Of a stretch of 44,530 bases of DNA, positions 30,483-38,187 are shown piece after piece (the first letter of the stretch is position 1; each line of letters begins with the position of its first letter). Origin of the DNA: an uncultured Bacteroidota bacterium (GTDB lineage: Bacteria; Bacteroidota; Bacteroidia; Bacteroidales; CG2-30-32-10). Below the pieces are notes generated by a model, which was not told the origin of the DNA, made no database searches, and was given only the letters and a program-made list of their open reading frames with translations. The stretch lies in NCBI GenBank assembly GCA_903889915.1, contig CAISZK010000462.1, forward strand, positions 1-44,530, written 5' to 3'. A program made the position numbers and the translations under genes.

Positions 30483-32036
30483 TTATTTGTGCTTTCCTTT
30501 TTTCTTCTTTTTTACCGGTGTTTTATTTACCGGTGATGCCACTTCCTTTTTTTGTTTCCCTAGTCTGTACTGATATTGATTATATTCTACCATCAATGCA
30601 TTGAACAATTCTTTCCCGATTATTTTCTGACCCTTGGCAGAAAAATGTCCGTCGTGCGATGCCAGTCCCTTTTTTGTCCATGTGAGTATTGAATTCGATC
30701 CTCCCATCACTTCAAACAAATCCCAGTACGCACAGCCTGCTTCCAGTGCGGCTGCTTTTTGAGCATCTTTGATCTTTGGAATAAAAGGGTAAGAGGTATA
30801 TTCTCCTTCAATCTTTGTTGCCATGTCGCCGGCGCCGATAACGAGGACACTGATATTGGGTGCAACGCTTTTAAATCTCTTAAAAATATTCAGGTACATT
30901 TCCCTTATCTGAGCACAGGCTTTGTCTGATTTTACAGAGGGAACAACATTGTTGCCATACTGAAAGATCACCAGTTTCACGTTCAGTTTTTTTAACTGCG
31001 TTGCAAGATATTCTGGGTTGATAAGAAGAAGACCATCGCCCGAATGCCCGCGGATACCATAGTTATCTACCTGCACTCCTTTAGTACCATCAATCATCAA
31101 TCCATAAAAATCGGGACTGACACTTCCTGAAAATTCAAGTCTGAAACTTCTCACGGATGTAGAGAAATTAAGAGGGTACATGGTAAAACCAACAGCAGGT
31201 TTTAAAGTTTCAGAAAGTAACTTTTGATTGTTGGCAAGGTTATAAACATTCATTGAACAATCCTCCTGTGAATGGCCATACATCAGGTAAGCATGTGTAT
31301 AATATACCGTAGGTCTTAGGGTGATATTTACGATGGCATTGTTGTAAATTTTCTGCACATCAAGTTTTGGTGCGGTAGTGTCGCCGGGCTTGGTATCACT
31401 GGTATCTTTCTTTGCCTTTACCACTGCATATTTGGAGTATTTGTACACATTGCCCGACAATCCATAATATCCGCAACCATAACGGTTATGAAATACTGTA
31501 TATCGTATCCAGTTTGGGCTTGAAATCCTTGACAGGTTCATATTGTCAGCAATATCTTCGAAGGGTACAAACCCGATTCCGGAGCCTCCGAATTTCTCCT
31601 GAAAATAATCTCTGACATAGCAGGTGATCCTGTCGCCTTCAAGTTGTGAATCGCCGTAGTGTTCTATACGAACAGTGGCGCTGTCTTTCTGATTCAGTAA
31701 AGCTGAGAAGAAATTATCCAGCGCATAACTTCCATCTTTTTGCTTGTTTGTAAGAAAACTATTTTTGATGCTGGGGCCAAGATCAAGAAGTGAACGCCTA
31801 TATAGCCTGCCATTGCTTGTACTGTCATCATCAAGGTAGGCGTTGATGAGACTATCGGCTGTTTTGCTGTTGCCTTTTATACGGAAATCTGTGAGCGAGG
31901 CATAATTCATAATTTTTATTTTCAGATCATCCGATCCGGGAATAGGAATGGAAATATCAGGAGCCAATGAAACAGCAACCATAAAAACATCAACCAGAAT
32001 GATGATCAATAATATTTCAATAATCCTGTTTTTCAT
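30483..32036 (-). CDS. SGNH/GDSL hydrolase family protein (AlgX/PatB-like)
   Basis: VRIEHYGDSQLEGDRITCYVRD, FQYGNNVV, GHFSAKGQKIIGKELFNAL; N-terminal membrane anchor; same operon direction as the MBOAT gene. Confidence 0.85.
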   Translation of the reverse strand: MKNRIIEILLIIILVDVFMVAVSLAPDISIPIPGSDDLKIKIMNYASLTDFRIKGNSKTADSLINAYLDDDSTSNGRLYRRSLLDLGPSIKNSFLTNKQKDGSYALDNFFSALLNQKDSATVRIEHYGDSQLEGDRITCYVRDYFQEKFGGSGIGFVPFEDIADNMNLSRISSPNWIRYTVFHNRYGCGYYGLSGNVYKYSKYAVVKAKKDTSDTKPGDTTAPKLDVQKIYNNAIVNITLRPTVYYTHAYLMYGHSQEDCSMNVYNLANNQKLLSETLKPAVGFTMYPLNFSTSVRSFRLEFSGSVSPDFYGLMIDGTKGVQVDNYGIRGHSGDGLLLINPEYLATQLKKLNVKLVIFQYGNNVVPSVKSDKACAQIREMYLNIFKRFKSVAPNISVLVIGAGDMATKIEGEYTSYPFIPKIKDAQKAAALEAGCAYWDLFEVMGGSNSILTWTKKGLASHDGHFSAKGQKIIGKELFNALMVEYNQYQYRLGKQKKEVASPVNKTPVKKKKKGKHK

Positions 32037-32041
32037 TTTGA

Positions 32042-32102
32042 ATGGTCAATAGTCATTGGTCAATAGTCATTAGTCATTAGTCAATGGTCAATAGTCAATG
32101 GT
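32042..32102. repeat. Intergenic microrepeat tract (GGTCAATAGTCATT words)
   Basis: atggtcaatagtcattggtcaatagtcattagtcattagtcaatggtcaatagtcaatgg. Confidence 0.8.
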
Positions 32103-32274
32103 TGCAGAGGCTGATAATGCAATGCTTCCTGATACATGCTGCCTTGTTTCAGTTTGCAAAAATAGAAGTTAATTAAAGCAAAACTTGTTAAACAATGGAA
32201 TTTATTTAACAATGGATTGTTTGAAACATTGCGTGGATTTGAAGGGTAAGTGAAACTTTCAAAATAACTTCCCA

Positions 32275-32383
32275 TATTATTTCATCGAAGTACGAATTTT
32301 TTACGAATTTACGAAGTACGAAAGCGCTGACAGTTTCGTAATTCGTATATTCGTACCTTTTTTCGTAATTCGATGGAATAATG
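32275..32383. repeat. ~109-bp palindromic (MITE/REP-like) element rich in TACGAA
   Basis: Left end TATTATTTCATCGAAGTACGAA versus reverse complement of the right end CATTATTCCATCGAATTACGAA: 19/22 match; internal TTTACGAATTTACGAAGTACGAA words. Confidence 0.75.
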
Positions 32384-32455
32384 TTTTTAATGATTTTATT
32401 TTAAACTTTTCATTAAGATGATTTGAAAATTTCAAAACTGATATTAGCTTGAAAA

Positions 32456-32824
32456 TTATTTTGTCAATTGATATTCGTTGATCAATAATCCCGGTGAAAG
32501 ATTTAAAAGTTTTGTCAGTTTACGGATCATTTCAACAGTTAATTTACGTTTGCGGTTAAGAATTTCGGAAACCCTGCTTTTTCCACCAATTGCATCAACA
32601 AGATCAACTTGTTTTAACTGCATTTCTTCCATTCTGATTTTAATGGCTTCAACCGGATCCGGAGCGTCTATCGGGTAATGTTTTTTCTCATAATCGTCAA
32701 TCATCAATGCCAGTAAATCTGCTTCATCGCTTTTAGGTGTTCCAATTGGGGCATCAAATATGATCTCCAGCCTTTTTAAAGCAAATTGATAATCTTCTTC
32801 GGTTTTTATTGGTTTTATTTTCAT
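32456..32824 (-). CDS. HigA-type antitoxin / HTH XRE transcriptional regulator
   Basis: EEDYQFALKRLEIIFDAPIGTPKSDEADLLALMIDDYEKKHYPIDAPDPVEAIKIRMEEMQLKQVDLVDAIGGKSRVSEILNRKRKLTVEMIRKL is the HigA architecture. Confidence 0.9.
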   Translation of the reverse strand: MKIKPIKTEEDYQFALKRLEIIFDAPIGTPKSDEADLLALMIDDYEKKHYPIDAPDPVEAIKIRMEEMQLKQVDLVDAIGGKSRVSEILNRKRKLTVEMIRKLTKLLNLSPGLLINEYQLTK

Positions 32825-32949
32825 CGTGTATTTCTAAACAACAATTGATACCGCAAAATTAGTGGTAAATTGATAATATTTTTTCATTGTTGTCCGATTA
32901 ATTTTCTATGTCGTCACTAACGTGACTTAAATACCATCACATTTTCTTT

Positions 32950-33026
32950 ATTACAAAGATTTCATCCCTCTGGGATTGCTGTTCCGCTGCGGCATCTGCA
33001 CTTTGTAGGAGTGCTATCTTTGTAAT
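32950..33026. repeat. 77-bp inverted-repeat element (MITE/REP-like)
   Basis: ATTACAAAGAT ... ATCTTTGTAAT, 11-bp perfect terminal inverted repeats around a 55-bp GC-richer core (tcatccctctgggattgctgttccgctgcggcatctgcac). Confidence 0.8.
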
Positions 33027-33145
33027 GAAAACAATAGCCTTTAATTTTTCATTATTATTTTGATTACTCTTCAAATCTCAATTGAAACCAAAGATTTGCT
33101 TAAATTTGAAAAGTTTTTAAACCTTAATTTCCTTAAACCAAAACC

Positions 33146-33874
33146 ATGAAAATAAAATCTGCTTTTTACGTGATGATGCTGGCAGTGGCCGGCACTACAT
33201 TGTCGGGGTGTTATTCAAGTCAGCATTCTGCAAAATTTAGTCCTACCTATGTTGGCAATACTTATAGTGCTGCTTCCTCAAGCTCCACCACGTCTGGATC
33301 ATTTGCCGCTGAATCCACATCTGATTGGGAAAGTAAAAATGTTGAACCACCCGATCATAAAATGATCTACAATGCATCAATTACCATTGTTGTAAAAAAG
33401 CCTGATACTACGAATGCACATCTTATGACAATTGCCAGGAAATACAAAGGCTATGTGCTTAGCCAAAATGCAAATTATACTGAAATAAGGGTGAAGTCCG
33501 ACAGCCTGCAACTGGCTATGAAAGAAATTGCACTGCTAGGGAAGGTGAAATACAAGAACATTTATACGCAGGATGTCACCGAGGAATATGCTGACCTGAA
33601 GATACGCCTTGACAATGCAAAGAAAGCCCGCGCCCGTTATCTTGAACTGCTTGACAAAGCCACAACAGTGGAGGAAACTTTGAAAGTGGAAAAAGAACTG
33701 GAAAGGCTGAATACTGAAATTGATCTGCTGGAAGGAAAAATGATCAGGATAACTTACCTTGAAGAATATTCTACCATTACAGTGTCGGTGAAACAACGTG
33801 TAAAACTGGGCCCTGTTGGATTTGTGTTTAAATATCTTTTCAAAGGAGTGAGTTATTTGTTTGTGTGGAACTAA
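33146..33874 (+). CDS. DUF4349 domain-containing lipoprotein
   Basis: Lipobox LSGC; MIYNASITIVVKKPDTTNAHLMTIARKYKGYVLSQN...VTEEYADLKIRLDNAKKARARYLELLDKATTVEETLKVEKELERLNTEIDLLEGKM. Confidence 0.88.
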   Translation: MKIKSAFYVMMLAVAGTTLSGCYSSQHSAKFSPTYVGNTYSAASSSSTTSGSFAAESTSDWESKNVEPPDHKMIYNASITIVVKKPDTTNAHLMTIARKYKGYVLSQNANYTEIRVKSDSLQLAMKEIALLGKVKYKNIYTQDVTEEYADLKIRLDNAKKARARYLELLDKATTVEETLKVEKELERLNTEIDLLEGKMIRITYLEEYSTITVSVKQRVKLGPVGFVFKYLFKGVSYLFVWN

Positions 33875-33919
33875 GGATAGTCATTGGTCAATAGTCAATA
33901 GTCAAATGGGGATAAGAGA

Positions 33920-34372
33920 GTGAAAAAGAAAACAGATATTGAACAATCTCCGGCGCTGGAATTTTTCATGCCGGAGAAAGGTAAGAAGCTTAAGCTTGAC
34001 TTGTACAGCAGCACTATTTCTGCAGGCTTTCCTTCGCCTGCAGAAGATTACCTGGACAAGAAACTTGACCTGAACGAATACCTGATAAGAAATCCTTCTG
34101 CAACTTTTCTTGTGAAGGTGAACGGAAATTCAATGATCAATGCGGGTATCAATAATGGCGACATCCTCATCGTTGACCGCTCACTGGAACCTGCAGATGG
34201 CAAAGTGGTGATAGGTGTGATCAATGGTGAATTTACCGTGAAAAGGATAAGAAAAAGTGGAAAGAAACTCTTTCTTGAACCTGAAAATGATCTGTTCAAA
34301 TCTATTGAAATTACTGAGGACACTGACTTCAAAACATGGGGTGTGGTGGTTTATGCGATACATAAATTGTGA
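33920..34372 (+). CDS. umuD: UmuD-like S24 peptidase
   Basis: GFPSPAEDYLDKKLDLNEYLIRNPSATFLVKVNGNSMINAGINNGDILIVDRSLEPADGKVVIGVINGEFTVKRI; GTG start in the track. Confidence 0.9.
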   Translation: MKKKTDIEQSPALEFFMPEKGKKLKLDLYSSTISAGFPSPAEDYLDKKLDLNEYLIRNPSATFLVKVNGNSMINAGINNGDILIVDRSLEPADGKVVIGVINGEFTVKRIRKSGKKLFLEPENDLFKSIEITEDTDFKTWGVVVYAIHKL

Positions 34373-34459
34373 AAGTGACAGAAATAAATAGATAAATCAA
34401 TCCGCTTTTATCCGCATCATCCGTTTCATCCGCGTTCCCATTCCTTCATAAATACTCTG

Positions 34460-35593
34460 CTAAAAAAATTCGTAATTATTCTCAACCCTCATTGTTTTTT
34501 TACCACTATGATTAAAGGTAGTTGTGCCGGTGCGCAGGCCTTTTTCATTAAAATCAAAAACGTAAGTGTTCTTCAGTTTATCATGCCGAAACTTCGTGTA
34601 TTTTGTGCATTGCTTGCTGGCATTATATTCCATGGTGGTTTTCAATTTTATTTTTTCGCCTCCTTTTTGGTATTGTATCCAGCTTGTAATTATTTTATCA
34701 GCATTAAATGTGTAAATGTATTTCACAGTGATTTTATTTTTGCTGTTATAAAACGTGTATTCCGTAAGGTTTCCGGCAGGGTCGTATTTCAGCACGTTCT
34801 TGGTAATTCGTTTTTTCCGGTCGGTATAGATCAGTGTTTTTATTTTGCTGCCGTCGTTGATGTAATCATACTTCACGCAGACATTGGTTGAATCCACATG
34901 CGAAGGTTTTTGAACTGTGCCTTCAGGGTTGCATTTAAAACTCCAGTCGTGTTTCAGCTTTCCTTTGCCGTTATACCATTTGGTTTCGCCCTTGCTGCCG
35001 TCGGCATCATAAATGGTGACATATCTCCCCCAGGGTTTTTCTGTTCCTTTTTTGTTGTATTTAAAATCGTTGATCTCCGTTATCTGCCCTCGGTTATTGT
35101 AACTCGTAAGGATTTTACTTTGCAGCAGCGCTCCGCCCCGCCTGAAAAAATATTCGCCCGTCTGTTTGCCATCATTGTTGTAAGTGGCCGAATCCTTCAC
35201 TTTCGTTATTCCCTTTTTATTTTTTTCAATATACTTCAGTACTTTGTTGCTGTCGTTGTACTGGTAAACGCTGTTTGAGTAAGCAACATTTTTTTTATCC
35301 AGCCTTTGCTTTGCAATTACATTTCCCCGCTTATCGAAAGTATAAATTGTGATGCCACGGAGCTTAGTATTTCCTTTTTTATCAAAATGCGAAGTACGGG
35401 TTTTCCACACATGGATGTTGTTTTTGGCGATGTGCTTTTTCTCGTCCGGCATTTGACCGGCATAGAAATTTATCATGCTGAAAGATTCCACGGTGGTGTC
35501 GGATTCCAACCACATATAGGGAAGATAATTCATATTCTGTGAATAGCCTTTAAAGGCAAAAAGAACAAGAATGAGGAGGAGGATTTTTTTCAT
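34460..35593 (-). CDS. Secreted protein with degenerate YD/RHS-like repeats
   Basis: Signal peptide; repeated strands YTFDKRGNVIAKQRL, YQYNDSNKVLKY, YNNDGKQTGEYF, YNNRGQITEINDFKY, YDPAGNLTEYTFY. Confidence 0.65.
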   Translation of the reverse strand: MKKILLLILVLFAFKGYSQNMNYLPYMWLESDTTVESFSMINFYAGQMPDEKKHIAKNNIHVWKTRTSHFDKKGNTKLRGITIYTFDKRGNVIAKQRLDKKNVAYSNSVYQYNDSNKVLKYIEKNKKGITKVKDSATYNNDGKQTGEYFFRRGGALLQSKILTSYNNRGQITEINDFKYNKKGTEKPWGRYVTIYDADGSKGETKWYNGKGKLKHDWSFKCNPEGTVQKPSHVDSTNVCVKYDYINDGSKIKTLIYTDRKKRITKNVLKYDPAGNLTEYTFYNSKNKITVKYIYTFNADKIITSWIQYQKGGEKIKLKTTMEYNASKQCTKYTKFRHDKLKNTYVFDFNEKGLRTGTTTFNHSGKKTMRVENNYEFF

Positions 35594-35765
35594 TTTGGGT
35601 TAGTTTTAATGAGCGTAAAATTAAATAAAATTTCTAATAAAATTCAGAAATTTCTATTCATAATTTATGTTCAAGAAAAAAAATTCTCCAAACACAATAA
35701 AACCCATATTTCGACGTTGATTAATAAAAAGACCTATTTGTCAATTTAACTGTGGAGGAATAAAC

Positions 35766-36344
35766 ATGATTGCCATCATCACGAATGTCACATGCCCGTG
35801 TGGTTGCTGTGGCGAAATAATAGGAATATATCTGAGGAAACATTACGAAGGCGGTTTCAGGATTGAAAAAGACAGGGTGATCTTCGACAACGATCCTCCC
35901 CTTGAGATGTTTGAAATTGTCAATGCTGAATTACGTTTCAAGGGGCATCAATTGCTGACAGGCATTGATGCCGTCTATGTTGAGCTTATTCAGGATGCCC
36001 TTAAAGAAATGCTGAAAAGTGTTGAAAACCGCGATGTTCTTAAGCTCACACCAAAAGAGGAAATAAAAAACATCCAACAACTGGTGCTTGAGAAAACCGG
36101 GAGGGCATACGATGGTATGGAAAAGTTTTACAAAAAAAAGATGAACATGAGTATTCTTCATAGCTATATTGTGATTAAAGTTGAAAGGTTGCAGCAGTTG
36201 ATCATTGAAGAAATGGAAGAATGGGATATAATGATAAGGCTGAATTATTGCAACAAATCATACATGGAAAAACAGTTCAGAGATGTGACAGGTAAAAAAC
36301 TCAAAGAATTTATTCTTGAAATAAAATTTCAAAAAAATCACTAA
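35766..36344 (+). CDS. Protein with AraC-type C-terminal HTH
   Basis: C-terminal YIVIKVERLQQLIIEEMEEWDIMIRLNYCNKSYMEKQFRDVTGKKLKEFILEIKF resembles the second AraC HTH; N-terminal TCPCGCCGEIIG cysteine cluster. Confidence 0.6.
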   Translation: MIAIITNVTCPCGCCGEIIGIYLRKHYEGGFRIEKDRVIFDNDPPLEMFEIVNAELRFKGHQLLTGIDAVYVELIQDALKEMLKSVENRDVLKLTPKEEIKNIQQLVLEKTGRAYDGMEKFYKKKMNMSILHSYIVIKVERLQQLIIEEMEEWDIMIRLNYCNKSYMEKQFRDVTGKKLKEFILEIKFQKNH

Positions 36345-36347
36345 AAC

Positions 36348-36382
36348 ACCGGAAAAGTGTTTTTTTTACCGGAAATGTGTTT
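36348..36382 (+). promoter_or_regulatory. Pair of 15-bp direct repeats, candidate operator
   Basis: ACCGGAAAaGTGTTT (36348-36362) and ACCGGAAAtGTGTTT (36368-36382), start-to-start 20 bp. Confidence 0.6.
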
Positions 36383-36412
36383 GATTCGCCCCCCATCCTT
36401 AATATACCTTTG
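36380..36412 (+). promoter_or_regulatory. Bacteroidota-type promoter for the P2 gene
   Basis: TTTG (36380-36383), 21 bp, TACCTTTG (36405-36412), fitting TTTG-N(19-21)-TAnnTTTG. Confidence 0.6.
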
Positions 36413-36471
36413 TACCGTCATTGCGCATCAAAAAGCATCCACCAAAAGTAATCCCTGCCGACTTGCGATGA

Positions 36472-37224
36472 GTGCCTGCTGACAAAAAAAACTGGCGGGG
36501 ACAACAATCAAAAATTTATGTTATGCAGACAATTTTTGTAATGGGTTCAATTGAGCTTTCACGCAATGTAACTCAGCCGGTGGTCAATGATCATGTGGCA
36601 GAGCACTACATAAAGCTCAACGTCACCTGGAACCATCTTCCCCCTGAAAAGAAAATCCAGGATGCAATAACAAAAAAGGCCGACATCACAGCCGGAAGTG
36701 ATTTCCCGCTGCCCTGGTCACCCGAGTTCACTTCCCTCACTGCGCTGGGCGCTTTAATTACCGATGCAAATGCCAAATTGCTGGCACGTTCGCAAAAGCT
36801 GCCCAACAGCAAAAGAAACCTGACAGCGTCGCTCAAGGCGCTTTACCGCGGTGTTACCAACATTGGCATGATGATCCAACTCAAGATGGACACTGTTGTT
36901 CCAACAGAAGCCATCCGTATGTGCCTGGCAGCAGGCTATACCTACAAGGCCATCAATGTCCGTGGGAAGAGACCAAATTGTGTAAAGCAAACGACCACGC
37001 CGGGTACAGTTGTAGTTTGGGGCGAAGGACAAGGTTCAAGGCTGTGGCAGATGAGTCCCGATCCAAACCATGAAACCATTACCGACCTGAAGGCAACCAA
37101 AGGTGGTGTTAAAACGGTGGATAGTTTGACATCAAAGAAGGAAGTCTGGTTCCGCTGGAGTTTGATGCTTGCCGATGAAGCTTATGGTGAATGGTGCCCC
37201 TGGTATTCGGGAATCGTTCCATGA
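36472..37224 (+). CDS. Uncharacterised ~240-aa array-associated protein (P2)
   Basis: FTSLTALGALITDANAKLLARSQKLPNSKRNLTASLKALYRGVTNIGMMIQLKMDTVVPTEAIRMCLAAGYTYKA then a beta-rich C-terminal part. Track start is GTG; ATG 36523 or 36541 may be the true start. Confidence 0.82.
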   Translation: MPADKKNWRGQQSKIYVMQTIFVMGSIELSRNVTQPVVNDHVAEHYIKLNVTWNHLPPEKKIQDAITKKADITAGSDFPLPWSPEFTSLTALGALITDANAKLLARSQKLPNSKRNLTASLKALYRGVTNIGMMIQLKMDTVVPTEAIRMCLAAGYTYKAINVRGKRPNCVKQTTTPGTVVVWGEGQGSRLWQMSPDPNHETITDLKATKGGVKTVDSLTSKKEVWFRWSLMLADEAYGEWCPWYSGIVP

Positions 37225-37244
37225 TGCATTTGTTAAGCATTAGA

Positions 37245-37271
37245 AAAGGGGTGGTCTCAGATCACCCCTTT
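37245..37271 (+). terminator. Rho-independent terminator after P2
   Basis: AAAGGGGTG-gtctcagat-CACCCCTTT followed by CTTTTTT. Confidence 0.88.
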
Positions 37272-37398
37272 CTTTTTTACTGAAGATGATGTTTAAAGCA
37301 CCTGAATTAACTCAAATTCTACAATAAACCCGACAGTAAAAAAGTGATAAAAATTTATTCTGACAATTGCCGTTGCAAAACAGACAATCACCATCGTG

Positions 37399-37665
37399 TA
37401 ATAGTTTATTCACGAAGTGAAATAGATTATTCAGTATGTGGAATAGATTATTCACGAAGTGGAATAGTTTATTCAGTAAGTGAAATAGTTTATTCACGAA
37501 GTGGAATAGATTATTCACGAAGTGAAATAGTTTATTCATGAAGTGAAATAGTTTATTCAGTAAGTGAAATAGTTTATTCACGAAGTGAAATAGTTTATTC
37601 AGTAAGTGAAATAGTTTATTCAGTAAGTGAAATAGTTTATTCACGAAGTGAAATAGTTTATTCAC
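37399..37665. repeat. Array B: 21-bp AT-rich tandem palindromic repeats (12 units plus a partial)
   Basis: Unit [a/g]aatag[t/a]ttattcaNNaagtg, strictly 21 bp, e.g. aaatagtttattcacgaagtg and aaatagtttattcagtaagtg. Confidence 0.97.
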
Positions 37666-37950
37666 GTCGCCGATCAACTTAGTCTTGCAGGTTATACAAA
37701 ATCAGGCTGATGGATCAATTTTTAATCATTTTGATGAGGGGAAAGAAGGGAAGAGAGGGGAGAAATGAGAGAATTTTGAAGCAAAAAAAGGAAATGAGAG
37801 GGGTTCTGCAAAATGATAATCTTTTTCAATAAGCAAAAAATAATCTATTTTGAATGCCTGATTAATTCAAGAATTTTTCTGGACTAATGATTTTTTATTT
37901 TAATTTTGAAGTCCTAATATTATTGAATATTTAATCCCGAAAAAAATTTA

Positions 37951-38154
37951 ATGGAACTTCAACTTGAAAATTTAAAATATCAGGACATCGCTATTCAATC
38001 GGTGATTAAAGTGTTTGATGGTGCTGAGAAAAACACTTTTGATAATGCCTGTGAGGAAGAAAAAAGGGAATTGGATTTGATGATGATGAAAATGATTAAT
38101 TTTGAAAAAAAATCACCCGTAAAATTTCCGTTGACATGGGGTTTGAAAAATTAA
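37951..38154 (+). pseudogene. Possible N-terminal remnant of a type III restriction enzyme (Res) subunit
   Basis: MELQLENLKYQDIAIQSVIKVFDGAEKNTFDNACEE resembles the (M)xLxFExLKYQxxAIxxVxxxFxG start of type III Res; ORF stops after 67 aa with no helicase motifs. Confidence 0.4.
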
Positions 38155-38187
38155 AATCCAACGGGATAAACTTAAAAAACGAAGATT

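Noticed and set aside
37399-37665. Array B as a TIGR (tandem interspaced guide RNA) array
   Set aside because: The 8-nt spacers are almost invariant and no Tas-like (Nop/box C/D-type) protein is seen nearby, so there is no guide-like diversity.
37312-37677. Minus-strand ORF 121 aa (NKLFHFVNKLFHLL...) across array B
   Set aside because: Open only because 21 is divisible by 3 and the repeat lacks stops in that frame; no non-repeat protein sequence supports it.
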